Positions 1 through 9,588 of a stretch of 64,000 nt of DNA are shown here, piece after piece. A model generated the notes under the pieces. The model saw nothing but the letters and a program-made list of their open reading frames with translations, did no database searches and had not been told where the DNA came from. The stretch comes from Litoreibacter ponti (lineage in GTDB: Bacteria > Pseudomonadota > Alphaproteobacteria > Rhodobacterales > Rhodobacteraceae). The stretch lies in the NCBI RefSeq assembly GCF_003054285.1, contig NZ_QBKS01000002.1, positions 186,001 to 250,000 on the forward strand. Direction: 5' to 3'. Positions within the stretch are counted from its first letter, which is position 1. Each line of letters starts with the position of its first letter. Position numbers and translations under genes: made by a program.

Positions 1-1
1 G

Positions 2-733
2 TGCCAATTGGCGCTGATCCCGCTGGTGGCCTATCTCGTCATCATGATCTTCGGGCTGAGCGGCGCAATTGCGGCGGGTGTCATGCTGCTGGCGCTCTGC
101 CCGGGCGGGGTCACCTCCAACGTGGTCTCAAGGCTTGCGGGCGGCGATGTGGCCTTGTCGGTCTCGCTCACCGCGCTGATTTCACTGATATCGATCGTCA
201 CCGTGCCGCTGCTGGTCGGCTGGTCGGTGCGCCATTTCATGGGCGAAAGCGCGCCGGACTTCTCGGTCACGTCGCTGGCCCTCGCGATGGTCCTGATCAC
301 CGCCCTGCCCGTCGCGATTGGCATGGGCGTACGCGCGCTGGCGCCCGATTTCGCCAACCGGGCCGAGCCTGGGCTTCTGAAGCTCGCAAGCGCGCTCTTC
401 GTGCTGATCATTCTGGCGGCGATCGCGTCCAACTGGGACCTGTTCGTCGAGAATTTCGCCTCTCTCGGTCCGGCCCTGGCAACCTTGAACATCGTCACGA
501 TGCTCGGTGGTCTCATGATCGCCGCCGCGCTCGGGCTGACCCGGGCCGAACAGAAGACGATCTCCATCGAGGTCGGCATCCAGAACGGCACGCTCGGCAT
601 CACGCTGGCGCCGATCATCGCCGGGGTCGCAAGCGGCATTCCGACCATCGGCCTGCCCTCGGCAATCTACGGCGTGGTCATGTACCTGACGGCAACCCCC
701 TTCGTTTTATGGCTGAGGAGACGCGCGTCATGA
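2..733 (+). CDS. BASS-family (bile acid:sodium symporter type) transporter, 5' truncated
   Basis: The window opens inside this gene; the reading frame runs from base 2 to the stop at 731-733, about 243 residues. The protein is a chain of hydrophobic helices. It carries the CPGGVTSNVVSRLAGGDVAL stretch that matches the conserved Na+-binding crossover region of the bile acid:sodium symporter (BASS/SBF) family. Family knowledge says these inner-membrane proteins carry organic anions or keto acids with sodium; the substrate here cannot be read. The stop overlaps the start of the next gene by ATGA, so the two are probably co-translated and the transporter may import a substrate of the FAD enzyme. 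Confidence 0.85.
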   Translation, partial: CQLALIPLVAYLVIMIFGLSGAIAAGVMLLALCPGGVTSNVVSRLAGGDVALSVSLTALISLISIVTVPLLVGWSVRHFMGESAPDFSVTSLALAMVLITALPVAIGMGVRALAPDFANRAEPGLLKLASALFVLIILAAIASNWDLFVENFASLGPALATLNIVTMLGGLMIAAALGLTRAEQKTISIEVGIQNGTLGITLAPIIAGVASGIPTIGLPSAIYGVVMYLTATPFVLWLRRRAS

Positions 734-2385
734 AGGCCGATGTCGTCATTATCGGCGCGGGCCTCGCAGGGCTGGCCGCCGCGGCCGAACTGGGCGATCG
801 CGGCAAGTCCGTGGTGATCGTCGACCAAGAGGGTCCGCAGAACCTTGGCGGTCAGGCCTTCTGGTCGCTGGGTGGCCTGTTCATGATCGACACGCCGGAG
901 CAGCGGCGCATGGGCATCAAGGACAGTCATGCGCTGGCTTTAAACGACTGGATGGGATCGGCCGGGTTCGACCGACCCGAAGACGCTTATCCGCGCAAAT
1001 GGGCAGAGGCCTATCTGGATTTCGCGGCAGGCGAGATGCGCCCATGGCTTCACAAGATGGGCCTGCGCTGGTTCCCTGTTGTCGGGTGGGCGGAGCGCGG
1101 CGGAGGCTTTGCTGATGGCCATGGCAACTCTGTCCCGCGCTTCCACATCACATGGGGCACCGGGCCGGGGGTGTTGGAGCATTTCATCCGGCGTTGCAAA
1201 GCCCATGAGGATGCAGGCCGGATCACCATGCTCTACCGCCACCGTGTCGACCGCATCGAGATGCAGGGCGGTGCGGCGAAGGGGATAAGCGGTGCGACCT
1301 TGGCCCCCGACGACGCCGTGCAGGGCGCGCGTACCAACCGCGAGGCGGTGGGCGATTTTCGGGTCGACGCCTCCAGCGTGATCGTCGCCTCCGGCGGGAT
1401 TGGCGGCAATTTTGAGCTGATCCGCGAGATCTGGCCGAAAGAGCGTCTGGGCCGCGCACCCGAGACCATGCTCTCCGGCGTGCCAGCCCATGTGGACGGT
1501 CGCATGATCGCAATTTCCGAGCAGGCGGGCGGCCAGGCGATCAACAAGGATAGGTTGTGGTTTTACACCGAGGGCGTAAAGAACTGGGACCCCATCTGGC
1601 CGGAGCACGGCATTCGCATTCTGCCGGGGCCGTCGGCGATGTGGTTTGACGCGACGGGCCAGCGGTTCGCGCCGCCCGCCTTGCCCGGTTTCGACACCAA
1701 TGGCACGTTCAAGGCGATCCTCGACAGCGGCTATGATTACAGTTGGTTCGTGCTGACACAGAAGGTGATCAAGAAGGAATTCGCGCTCTCCGGATCGGAG
1801 CAGAACCCCGATTTCACCTCCGCCAAATGGCGGGAGGTCATCAAGCAGCGCATCCTGTCCGGCACACGGGCGACCGGCCCGGTCGAGGCGTTCAAGGAGC
1901 ATGGCGAGGATTTCGTCGTGGCCGACACGCTCGACGAGCTGGTCGCGGGTATGAACGGGCTGGCGGGCGCGCCCCTGATCGACGCGGCGCATCTGCGGGC
2001 CCAGATCACGGCACGCGACGCGCAGGTCGACAATCCGTTCAGCAAGGATGCACAGATCACCGCAATCCAAGCGGCCCGTCACTACCGCGGCGACAAGCTG
2101 ATCCGCACCGCCAAGCCGCACAAGTTTCTCGACCCTGCCAACGGCCCGCTGATCGCCGTCCGGCTCAATCTGATCACCCGAAAGACGCTCGGCGGCTTGC
2201 AGACGAACCTCGACAGCCAGATGGTCGGAGCGGATGGCGCCGTGATCCCGGGGCTCTTCGCGGCAGGTGAGGTCGCGGGCTTCGGCGGAGGTGGCTACCA
2301 CGGCTACAACGCGCTTGAGGGTACATTCCTGGGCGGTTGCATCTTCTCCGGCCGAGCCGCCGGGCGCAGCGAGGCAATCGGCTAG
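730..2385 (+). CDS. FAD-binding dehydrogenase (KstD/fumarate-reductase-type flavoprotein)
   Basis: The 551-residue protein starts at the ATG that overlaps the previous stop. It begins with a Rossmann dinucleotide motif, VVIIGAGLAGLAAAAEL, at about residues 4-20. It ends with the GLFAAGEVAGFGGGGYHGYN glycine-rich segment typical of FAD-dependent 2 family enzymes (fumarate reductase / 3-ketosteroid dehydrogenase fold). Length and ends match the uncharacterised FAD-binding dehydrogenase group of about 550 residues rather than steroid dehydrogenases proper. It probably oxidises or desaturates a small organic acid taken up by the coupled BASS transporter; that substrate link is inference. No signal peptide is evident, so the enzyme is expected in the cytoplasm. 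Confidence 0.85.
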   Translation: MKADVVIIGAGLAGLAAAAELGDRGKSVVIVDQEGPQNLGGQAFWSLGGLFMIDTPEQRRMGIKDSHALALNDWMGSAGFDRPEDAYPRKWAEAYLDFAAGEMRPWLHKMGLRWFPVVGWAERGGGFADGHGNSVPRFHITWGTGPGVLEHFIRRCKAHEDAGRITMLYRHRVDRIEMQGGAAKGISGATLAPDDAVQGARTNREAVGDFRVDASSVIVASGGIGGNFELIREIWPKERLGRAPETMLSGVPAHVDGRMIAISEQAGGQAINKDRLWFYTEGVKNWDPIWPEHGIRILPGPSAMWFDATGQRFAPPALPGFDTNGTFKAILDSGYDYSWFVLTQKVIKKEFALSGSEQNPDFTSAKWREVIKQRILSGTRATGPVEAFKEHGEDFVVADTLDELVAGMNGLAGAPLIDAAHLRAQITARDAQVDNPFSKDAQITAIQAARHYRGDKLIRTAKPHKFLDPANGPLIAVRLNLITRKTLGGLQTNLDSQMVGADGAVIPGLFAAGEVAGFGGGGYHGYNALEGTFLGGCIFSGRAAGRSEAIG

Positions 2386-2607
2386 TCGGACGTACGCAAA
2401 GTAAGAACCGACCAAACTTCAAAACTCAATGGGCCCGATTCATCAGCGAAGCAACTCGTTTCACCGCCAGACACTCTTGGTCGAACCTAATCCACGAGTG
2501 CTTTTGGGTTCCGCAGGATGCAACCGCAGACTTTGCCGCGTTTCGCATTTGGGTGACGTCGCACATTGGCGAGGGCCTCGTCCCACCGGCCTCCTCACGG
2601 CGCGCAC

Positions 2608-5600
2608 CTATGCCAAAATCCGTGTGAAACGGCCCACGCCTTGTAGGTCACGCGGCACGGTGTCGGGGTCGGCATAAGCGCGCGCGGTGGGCCACGTAGC
2701 GCTCTTGCGTCCGGCGCGGACGGGGCCAAGCTCCGGGAACCGCGCGATGAGGTCCAACGCCGCCTCCTCGCTGAGGGCTTTCAGCGCCTCGGGGCCGGGA
2801 TACAGGCTCTCGGTTGCGCGGCCATTGGCGAAAATCACCTGATGCGCATCGAAGAGCAGGTGCACGTAGGTCACCTCCCGGCAGCCGCGCATGCGGCGGA
2901 CCTTGTGGCCAGATCCGCGGGCCAGATGCACCGCACGCACCAGCTCTTCCCGCCCGCCATGGCGCAGCAAGACGGCATGCTGGGGCGAGACGACGAGTTC
3001 GCGCGCCTGCCCAAACGCGCCCGCGCCCAGCAGCACTGGCTTGAGTTTAGGATGTGCCGTCAGCTCTGCCCGCCCCAGACGGCGCGACGCGACCCACACA
3101 AGCGGTTGCGGTCCGTGATCGAGCGTCTCCACCAGATCGCCCGGGCGCAAACGCTCGACCGATACCTCGCCTTGCGGCGTCGCGATCAGGGTGCCCGCAG
3201 CAAAGCAGGCCACGCCGGTATTGTCGCTCGAAAAGCTCTCCCGGCTTGCGCCCTGGAACGTCACACCATCGCCGGAGGCGAATTCAGCATTGTCGGAATA
3301 GTCGACCGCATTGCCATTTTCGTCGGTCGTGTTCGACTGGTTCAGTACGCCATCATCGTCGAAATCCGCGCGCAGCTCGCGCATGTTATCGTAGAAGCCC
3401 GACAGGTCGATGAAGTCGTTATTGGTCGTATCCCCGTCGCGCAACGCGCCGGTGTTGCCAAAGTTGAAGTCGGTAATCGTATCGGCGCCGTCGCCCACGG
3501 CATAGGTGAACACATCGTCGCCGTCGCCACCGGTCAGCGCGTCATCGCCGGTCCCGCCCGACAGCGTATCCGCCTCGACACCGCCATCCAGGCTGTCAGC
3601 GCCGGCACCCCCCTGCAACGTATCGTTGCCCGTACTGCCGATCAGCGTGTCCTGACCGTCCCCGCCATCGACGAAGTCGTCACCATAATCGGCATCGATG
3701 CTGTCATCGCCCGCACCGCCCGCGATCGTGTCGGCACCCCAGCCGCTTTGAACGGTGTCATTGCCGCCGCCCGCATCAAGATTGATCCCCGGGTGATCCC
3801 CGAAATTTCCATTTTCGACGGCGGTGGCATCGACGCTGTCATTCTGGTCACCCAAGACCACGCGCTCGATCTGGGAGAAGGTGACCGTGTCGGTGCCGTC
3901 GGTCACCGTGCCCGCTTCCGCGCCGGAATAGGTGACCGTGACAGGGTTGGTCAGGGCGGACAGGTCAAGCACGTCGTCATCGGTGCCCCCTTCGCCGCCG
4001 GTGATCGTGTCATTGCCCCCCAGCGTCGTGACCACCTGGGTGTCACCCGACATGGTCATGGTGTGATTGCCGGTCAGATCACGGAGGCCGCCCGTGTCTG
4101 CATCGGGAATCCAGCCCGCGACCAAATTGGGGTTGGAGGTGTCCGCCTCGTGGTCGCCAGCGTCCGAGACGACCTCCGCCGGGGTGCGGACATCATCGAA
4201 GATCGAGACGTTGTGGATGTCGCCGACGAACACCTGACCCGGATTGAAGCCGCCGCCAAGGCTGTCCTGCTCCTGACCCAGAACGAACGTGCCGCCTTGG
4301 TCAATCGTGTCCCCAGCCGCGAGCGTTCCCGAATAGATCGAGGCGCCATCAGCATAGATCTCAAGCGCGCCAGTGGTGCTGTCCCATGTCAGCGCAAGCG
4401 TGTGGGGCGCGCCATCATAAAGCGCCGCGACATTGACACCGGTGTTCAGCGACGAGCCCCCGATGACCACCACCAACTCGTCGGAACTGTTCGAGTTGAA
4501 GCGGAACTCGTCGGGCTCCGTCGCCGTCGCGTAGGAGGCGAAGGGCGTGGAGGTGCCACTGTCGGTGGAACTGAACTCGATCTCGAAGCTCAGCGCATCC
4601 GTCGGAAAATCCGAGAACCCGGTCGTGGTCGCCAGCCCGTCCGTGCCGGTCTGGTTGAACCGGATGCTCTCCGCGCCATGCACATGGAACGTGTCCGCGC
4701 CATCGCCACCGTCGGCCACGTCATCACCGAGACCGGTGTAGATCACATCATCCCCGGCCCCGCCGTCGATCAGGTCGTTCTCCGAGCCGCCATCAAGCGT
4801 GTCCGCACCGTCGCCGCCCTCCAGCGTGTCGTTGCCCGCGGTGGCAATGATAAGGTCGTCGCCGCTGCCGCCCACAAGGCTGTCATCGCCCGCCGAGTTC
4901 ATCAGCGTGTCGTTGCCCTCGCCGCCGACCAGCGTGTCGTTGCCAAGGCCGGTGGTCAGGTAGTCGTCCCCCGCACCGCCATCAATGTAGTCAGAGCCGT
5001 CGCCGCCCGAGATGACATCGGCACCGTCCCCGCCCGTCAGCGTATCGTCGCCGCTGCCCCCCATAAGCGTGTCGTTGCCAGCGCCTGCATCGATCTCCTG
5101 TCCGAGGCTCGTCGCACGGGCATCGACGCTGTCGCCCTGCGCGGTCAGGGTCAGCGCCTCGATCTGCGCAAAATTCAGCGTGTCGGTCCCGTCAGTGGCC
5201 GTGCCGGTCTTGTTGGCGGAATAGGTGACATTTATCGCGGTCGTCATGCCCGCGAAATTGACGCGGTCGGTGTCGATGCCACTCTCGCCACCGGCGATCG
5301 TATCCGTGCCGAACCCATCTTCGACCAGGAACGTGTCCGCGCCGTCGCCGCCCAGCAGGCTGTCATCGCCGCTGCCGCCCGAAAGGCTGTCATCACCCTC
5401 GCCCGCGTCAATCGTGTCGTTGCCCGCGCCGCCGCTCAGCTGGTTCTGGAAATCGCCCGTCGCCGTGATCTCGTTGTTGCCCGCATCGCCGATGGCCCCG
5501 GCGGAGCTTTCGATGATTTCAACATTTTCGAACCCCGATAGCTCGTCGCGCACGCTGCCGGAAAAGGTCAAAGCACCGGAGGACAGATCCACGACATGGT

Positions 5601-8600
5601 CGGACGTAAACACCCCGCCGCTTGAGGCGTCGAGTGCGAAAGTGTCGACACCATCGCCGCCCTCGACCGTGGTTCGTCCGTCGGACCGGGTCCCTTGTGT
5701 GTTGGCGATCCAATCGTCGCCCGTGCCGCCCTCCACCCGGTCGGCGTCTATATTGTAGCCGATCGTGTCCTGGCCCGCGCCGCCAAGCACGGTGTCGTCG
5801 CCATTGCCGGACACCAGAAGGTCATCGCCATCGCCGCCATCGATACTGTCGGTGCCGTCGCCACCGGTGATTACGTCCTGTCCTGCGCCCGCGAGGATCG
5901 TGTCACCGTCGTCGCCGCCCAGCACCGTGTCGTCGCCACCACCGGCGTCGATATAGATGCCAAGCGTGTCGCCATCCGCCGCGGAGCTTACGAAATTGGC
6001 CTGATCGTTGAGCACCAGTTCCTCGATCTCCGAGAAGGAAATGACATCGATACCGTCGGTGATCAGTCCCGCCTTGTCACCGCTGAGGCTCACGGTCACC
6101 GCGTCAGAGACCTCCGACAGATCAATCCGGTCGATATCCGTGCCGCCCGCGCCGCCCTGCACAAGGTCATTGCCGAACCCGTCATTCACAAAGACCGTGT
6201 CCGCCCCGTCGCCGCCGAGGATCGTGTCATCGCCCCCGCCGCCGTAAAGCCGGTCCGCACCCGCGCCGCCATCAAGCGTGTCGGCCCCGCCGCTCCACGC
6301 AAGGGCCGTATCGCCCGACAGGGTCATCGGGTGGCTTCCGGTGGAGTCTTCGATGGTCCCCGTGGCGGGGTCGGGCAGCCAGTTGGCCACAAGGTTCAAG
6401 TCAGTGCTGTCGGCCACCGGACCTAAAGCCGATGTCGCCATCTCGCCGGGTGTGCGAACGTCATCGTAAAGCCTGACGCCATAGATATCTCCGTGCAGCA
6501 CCTGGTTGCTGTCGAATTGACCGTTCGAATCCTGCTCTTGGCCCAGCACGAAGGTTCCGCCCGCCTCCAGCGGGCTACCTGCGGCCACCGTCGTCGAATA
6601 GACGCTGGTGCCGTCGACATAAAGCTGCAGGCCACCATCGGCGCTGTTCCATGTGACGCCCAGCGTATGAACCCCGCCGTCCAGAATGCCCGAGCCCGCG
6701 ACCCCGGTATCAAACTCGATGCCCTGGAACTTGATCTGGATGGTGCCACCGGTCTCGAACAAGGCGAATTCGTCGCTCTCGCCCGGGCTGGCGTAGGAGG
6801 CGAACATGTTCTCCACAGCCCCGCCGGTGGTCGAGAAGGTGACCTCGATGCTCAGCGCCGTCGTCGGGAAATCGGTGATCCCGGACGCCTGCGCCAGACC
6901 GTCGGTGCCGGTCTGGTTGAACGCGATGCCCACCAGATCGCCGCGAAGGTCATCATCGCCATCCCCGCCCAACAGGCTGTCATCGTCGGTGCCGCCGATC
7001 AGCGTATCCGCGCCGGTGCCGCCCTCCAGCGTGTCATTCCCCGCAGTCGCCACAATCACGTCATCGCCCGTGCCCCCCACAAGGCTGTCATCGCCCGCGG
7101 AGTTCATCAGGGTGTCGGCCCCCTCCCCACCCAGCAGCGTGTCGTCCCCAAAGCCAGTCATCAGCAGGTCGTCGCCGTCGCCGCCTTCGATAAAGTCGGA
7201 GCCATCGCCGCCCGAAATCGTGTCGCCGCCGGTGCCGCCCAGCAAGGTGTCCGCCCCCGCGCCCGCCTCGATCGCCACGCCAGAGCCCGAGGCGGACGCA
7301 TCGACGCTGTCGTCGCCCCCGGTGAGGATCAGCTCCTCGACCTCCGAGAAGGACAACATGTCGGTCCCGTCCGACAGGGCGCCCCGTTCGTCTGCGTCGA
7401 AGGTGACAGTCACCGCCGCCGACAGTCCCGCCGCGTTGATCCGGTCGCCGTCGGAGCCGCCCTCGCCCCCCACAACCGTGTCGCTGCCAAAACGATCCTC
7501 CAACTCGAACTCGTCAGAGCCGTCGCCGCCCAGCAGCCTGTCATTATCCGTCAGGGAAAGGTCCGGCATCGTCGTCGTGAAGAAGGTCGCCGGATTGAAG
7601 ATCCCGGAGTGGTAGATCTCGAAGTCCTGCTGGTTGCCGTTGGCGTAGGTCAGCGTGACATCGGTGTAGCCAACCCCCGACGCGAAGGTGATGCCCACAT
7701 AGGGTTCCTGAAGGATGATGCTGTCCTTGCCCGCCTCGAAATCACCCACCACAAGGTAGGTGTTGTCCGCGGTCGTCTGCATCAGGATGTAATCCGCCTC
7801 CCCATCGCCTGCGGCGGCGGACTCGGGGCTGTAATTCAGCCGTATGACCGCGAAGGCCCCCTCCTCCGCCGTAAAAGCGAAAAGGTCCTGCTCTGTCGTG
7901 CCATGGATATTTGAGCCATGGCCGATGATCGTCCAATCGGCCTGCCCATCAGTTGATCCGCTCAGGATCGTGTCATCGCCATCGTCGCCGTAAATCGTGT
8001 CATCGCCCGCGCCACCCACGACATAATCATTCCCGGCCAAGGCGTGCACCACGTCATTGCCGCTGGAAATGGCCGCATTCGCAAGGCCATTGCCACCGGG
8101 CCGCATGTCGTCATCCGCCTCGCTCCCGGTGACGTTGAAGACCTCCGGCAGCCCGTCGATGACGTCGAACGACCACGTCCCGCTGCCGTCTCCGTCGCCG
8201 AAATCAAGGCTCTCGTATCCTGCCAAGGCGCCTTCGTCGTTCGAACCGTCCAGCTCATACGTCGCCTTCTTGCCATCGGTGACCCCGACAAAGGCCGGGT
8301 TCTGTCCGCTCTCCCCCCACTGGATATCGCCGTAGATATACTCGACCGACATGTTGCCGCCGCCGGTATCGGTCAGGAGAACCTGAAACGAGTTCTCCCC
8401 CGTGCCACTGTAGGGTGCGACGCTGTCCCAGGTGATCGTGATCTGCCCGGCATCAGGGTCCAGATCCCAATAAATATCGCCGCCCTTGTTGAGGTTGACG
8501 TCGGAATAGAACGGCAAAAGCGCGGGAACGTTGAAATCGCCATCGCCGCTGATGTCGTAATCCGTGCTGCCCCTGCCGAAAGTGATCGCGCCATTAGAAT

Positions 8601-8778
8601 TGATGAACAGCTCAGAGTAGGTCTTGCCGAACAGGCTCAGCCCGTCTGCTCCGAAGACGGACGTCACATCCACCTCGACACAGCCATCAACAAGCGAGCC
8701 GGTCGTCAAAGATGCGCCCGAAAAGACGTTCTCGCCAAAGCCCGCAGGACCGCCCAACCCTGTTTTCATCTCCGCCAT
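2608..8778 (-). CDS. giant RTX / LamG-like / C-terminal Hint domain protein
   Basis: The 2056-residue acidic protein has a nidogen-like beta domain at about residues 1-215. Blocks of RTX nonapeptides of the GGxGxDxL type follow and should bind calcium. Two LamG/concanavalin-like domains lie at about 616-830 and 1370-1580. A Hint (intein/hedgehog-type) domain starts at the Cys of VACFAAGTLI, about residue 1856, and runs to the end. RTX proteins are normally exported by type I secretion; no ABC/HlyD/TolC genes lie in this window. Hint domains of this sort are common at the C-terminus of Rhodobacterales RTX proteins and may cleave or anchor the product. The start was set at MAEMKTGLGG, behind a GGATGGA-like ribosome site. 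It is probably an adhesin or surface/extracellular protein; no enzymatic domain is seen. Confidence 0.85.
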   Translation of the reverse strand: MAEMKTGLGGPAGFGENVFSGASLTTGSLVDGCVEVDVTSVFGADGLSLFGKTYSELFINSNGAITFGRGSTDYDISGDGDFNVPALLPFYSDVNLNKGGDIYWDLDPDAGQITITWDSVAPYSGTGENSFQVLLTDTGGGNMSVEYIYGDIQWGESGQNPAFVGVTDGKKATYELDGSNDEGALAGYESLDFGDGDGSGTWSFDVIDGLPEVFNVTGSEADDDMRPGGNGLANAAISSGNDVVHALAGNDYVVGGAGDDTIYGDDGDDTILSGSTDGQADWTIIGHGSNIHGTTEQDLFAFTAEEGAFAVIRLNYSPESAAAGDGEADYILMQTTADNTYLVVGDFEAGKDSIILQEPYVGITFASGVGYTDVTLTYANGNQQDFEIYHSGIFNPATFFTTTMPDLSLTDNDRLLGGDGSDEFELEDRFGSDTVVGGEGGSDGDRINAAGLSAAVTVTFDADERGALSDGTDMLSFSEVEELILTGGDDSVDASASGSGVAIEAGAGADTLLGGTGGDTISGGDGSDFIEGGDGDDLLMTGFGDDTLLGGEGADTLMNSAGDDSLVGGTGDDVIVATAGNDTLEGGTGADTLIGGTDDDSLLGGDGDDDLRGDLVGIAFNQTGTDGLAQASGITDFPTTALSIEVTFSTTGGAVENMFASYASPGESDEFALFETGGTIQIKFQGIEFDTGVAGSGILDGGVHTLGVTWNSADGGLQLYVDGTSVYSTTVAAGSPLEAGGTFVLGQEQDSNGQFDSNQVLHGDIYGVRLYDDVRTPGEMATSALGPVADSTDLNLVANWLPDPATGTIEDSTGSHPMTLSGDTALAWSGGADTLDGGAGADRLYGGGGDDTILGGDGADTVFVNDGFGNDLVQGGAGGTDIDRIDLSEVSDAVTVSLSGDKAGLITDGIDVISFSEIEELVLNDQANFVSSAADGDTLGIYIDAGGGDDTVLGGDDGDTILAGAGQDVITGGDGTDSIDGGDGDDLLVSGNGDDTVLGGAGQDTIGYNIDADRVEGGTGDDWIANTQGTRSDGRTTVEGGDGVDTFALDASSGGVFTSDHVVDLSSGALTFSGSVRDELSGFENVEIIESSAGAIGDAGNNEITATGDFQNQLSGGAGNDTIDAGEGDDSLSGGSGDDSLLGGDGADTFLVEDGFGTDTIAGGESGIDTDRVNFAGMTTAINVTYSANKTGTATDGTDTLNFAQIEALTLTAQGDSVDARATSLGQEIDAGAGNDTLMGGSGDDTLTGGDGADVISGGDGSDYIDGGAGDDYLTTGLGNDTLVGGEGNDTLMNSAGDDSLVGGSGDDLIIATAGNDTLEGGDGADTLDGGSENDLIDGGAGDDVIYTGLGDDVADGGDGADTFHVHGAESIRFNQTGTDGLATTTGFSDFPTDALSFEIEFSSTDSGTSTPFASYATATEPDEFRFNSNSSDELVVVIGGSSLNTGVNVAALYDGAPHTLALTWDSTTGALEIYADGASIYSGTLAAGDTIDQGGTFVLGQEQDSLGGGFNPGQVFVGDIHNVSIFDDVRTPAEVVSDAGDHEADTSNPNLVAGWIPDADTGGLRDLTGNHTMTMSGDTQVVTTLGGNDTITGGEGGTDDDVLDLSALTNPVTVTYSGAEAGTVTDGTDTVTFSQIERVVLGDQNDSVDATAVENGNFGDHPGINLDAGGGNDTVQSGWGADTIAGGAGDDSIDADYGDDFVDGGDGQDTLIGSTGNDTLQGGAGADSLDGGVEADTLSGGTGDDALTGGDGDDVFTYAVGDGADTITDFNFGNTGALRDGDTTNNDFIDLSGFYDNMRELRADFDDDGVLNQSNTTDENGNAVDYSDNAEFASGDGVTFQGASRESFSSDNTGVACFAAGTLIATPQGEVSVERLRPGDLVETLDHGPQPLVWVASRRLGRAELTAHPKLKPVLLGAGAFGQARELVVSPQHAVLLRHGGREELVRAVHLARGSGHKVRRMRGCREVTYVHLLFDAHQVIFANGRATESLYPGPEALKALSEEAALDLIARFPELGPVRAGRKSATWPTARAYADPDTVPRDLQGVGRFTRILA

Positions 8779-8887
8779 GGATCGTCCATCCCGAATGCGA
8801 TCGCTGCCAGCACGGCGCAATCTCCCAAGGGGCACCCTGTCGAGCGAGCGCTAAGGGCGAATTAACCCTTCCGCTTCAAACGCTTAA

Positions 8888-8907
8888 AATTTCTGATAAT
8901 TTCTGAT
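8888..8907. repeat. tandem 10-bp repeat upstream of the RTX gene
   Basis: AATTTCTGAT occurs twice head to tail, at 8888-8897 and 8898-8907, about 110-130 bp upstream of the RTX/Hint start. The 10-bp period equals one helical turn, and the stretch is AT-rich in a GC-rich genome. It could be a regulator site or part of the promoter; function is inference. Confidence 0.35.
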
Positions 8908-8932
8908 TATCGAGCGCGGGCCGAATGGGCGC

Positions 8933-9582
8933 CACGGCCCGCACCCGGTCTTCGACGCGTATACGGAGAAAAGAGTGGCGCAAGCCTTCCAATGCTACGA
9001 CGAACGCGCCACGGTGGTTCTCCGTATCTGAGCCTGATCAAGCAATACGACGACCCGCTGGGCGCTCAGTTGGATTACCCCGAAAAGAGCGACCCGATGG
9101 CGGAGTCAATGATCGTGCTTACGTCTGATCATGGGAACTAGCTCTGCGATCGTTGGCTGGTGAGAGAGAACTGTTCCGGGCCTCCTTAAGCCGCGCAACC
9201 GGGGCTGTCGCCGTAGGATAGCCGCCTCTTCATGGTCTTTGGCGGGCGCTACAAACTAATCCGTGGCGAAGGCGGCATGCGGCCGATGCCGTTCGATCTT
9301 GGAACGGACCCAGAGAAGTTTCGCGGCCTCGCAATGACCAAGACACACCAGACCGAGATCTATTGCCTCTACGGCCATCTCTCCCAGTGGGCGCGCCGCA
9401 TGATCCAACGTTTGACGCGCTTCGATGCGGACGTTTCCGCTGCGCGCCGCCGATCTTCGCGGCGCGGGATCCTCCATCTCTTGCACGATGGGCAGGAAGT
9501 GCTAGAGGAGCTGTTCAAGACATGCCGCGGTCTCGCTCCGGAAAGATTCCTCCCCATTCGCGACGATATCGCTCTTGATTAG
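8933..9582 (+). pseudogene. decayed sulfatase / phosphonate monoester hydrolase remnant
   Basis: Pieces of a sulfatase-superfamily protein can be read here. Frame A (8933-9031) gives HPVFDAYTEKRVAQAF and then stops. Frame B from 9025 gives YLSLIKQYDDPLGAQLDY and the metal-site sequence MIVLTSDHGN. That is followed by TAG (9139-9141) where intact relatives have Tyr, then CDRWL where they have GDHWL. The same frame resumes at 9232 with MVFGGRYKLIRGEGG and a family-like C-terminus to 9582. The N-terminal catalytic Cys/Ser part is absent, and about 70 codons seem deleted between 9190 and 9215. A frameshift plus at least three stops mean no functional enzyme can be made. The last piece alone (9232-9582) is open for 116 codons and may be miscalled as a gene. 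Confidence 0.75.
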
Positions 9583-9588
9583 CGACGT

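Noticed and set aside
1..2385. Frame-1 open frame running from base 1 into the FAD dehydrogenase
   Set aside because: Bases 2-733 encode a good BASS transporter in another frame; only the part from the ATG at 730 is protein-like in frame 1.
2386..2607. Small plus-strand frames in the gap after the FAD dehydrogenase
   Set aside because: No ribosome site or recognisable protein; the gap lies between convergent genes and shows no clear terminator hairpin.
2842..5541. Long plus-strand open frame of 899 codons opposite the RTX gene
   Set aside because: It is the mirror of the repetitive GGxGxD codons: the protein is a monotonous Val/Ile/Arg/Ala repeat without known domain, while the minus frame gives clear RTX, LamG and Hint domains.
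3480..8000. Possible CRISPR or satellite repeat array
   Set aside because: The regular repeats have an approximately 27-bp, codon-phased period that codes for RTX nonapeptides and lack identical repeats with unique spacers.
9232..9582. Stand-alone 116-residue gene
   Set aside because: It is the in-frame C-terminal remnant of the sulfatase pseudogene; upstream stops and missing catalytic parts rule out function as an enzyme.
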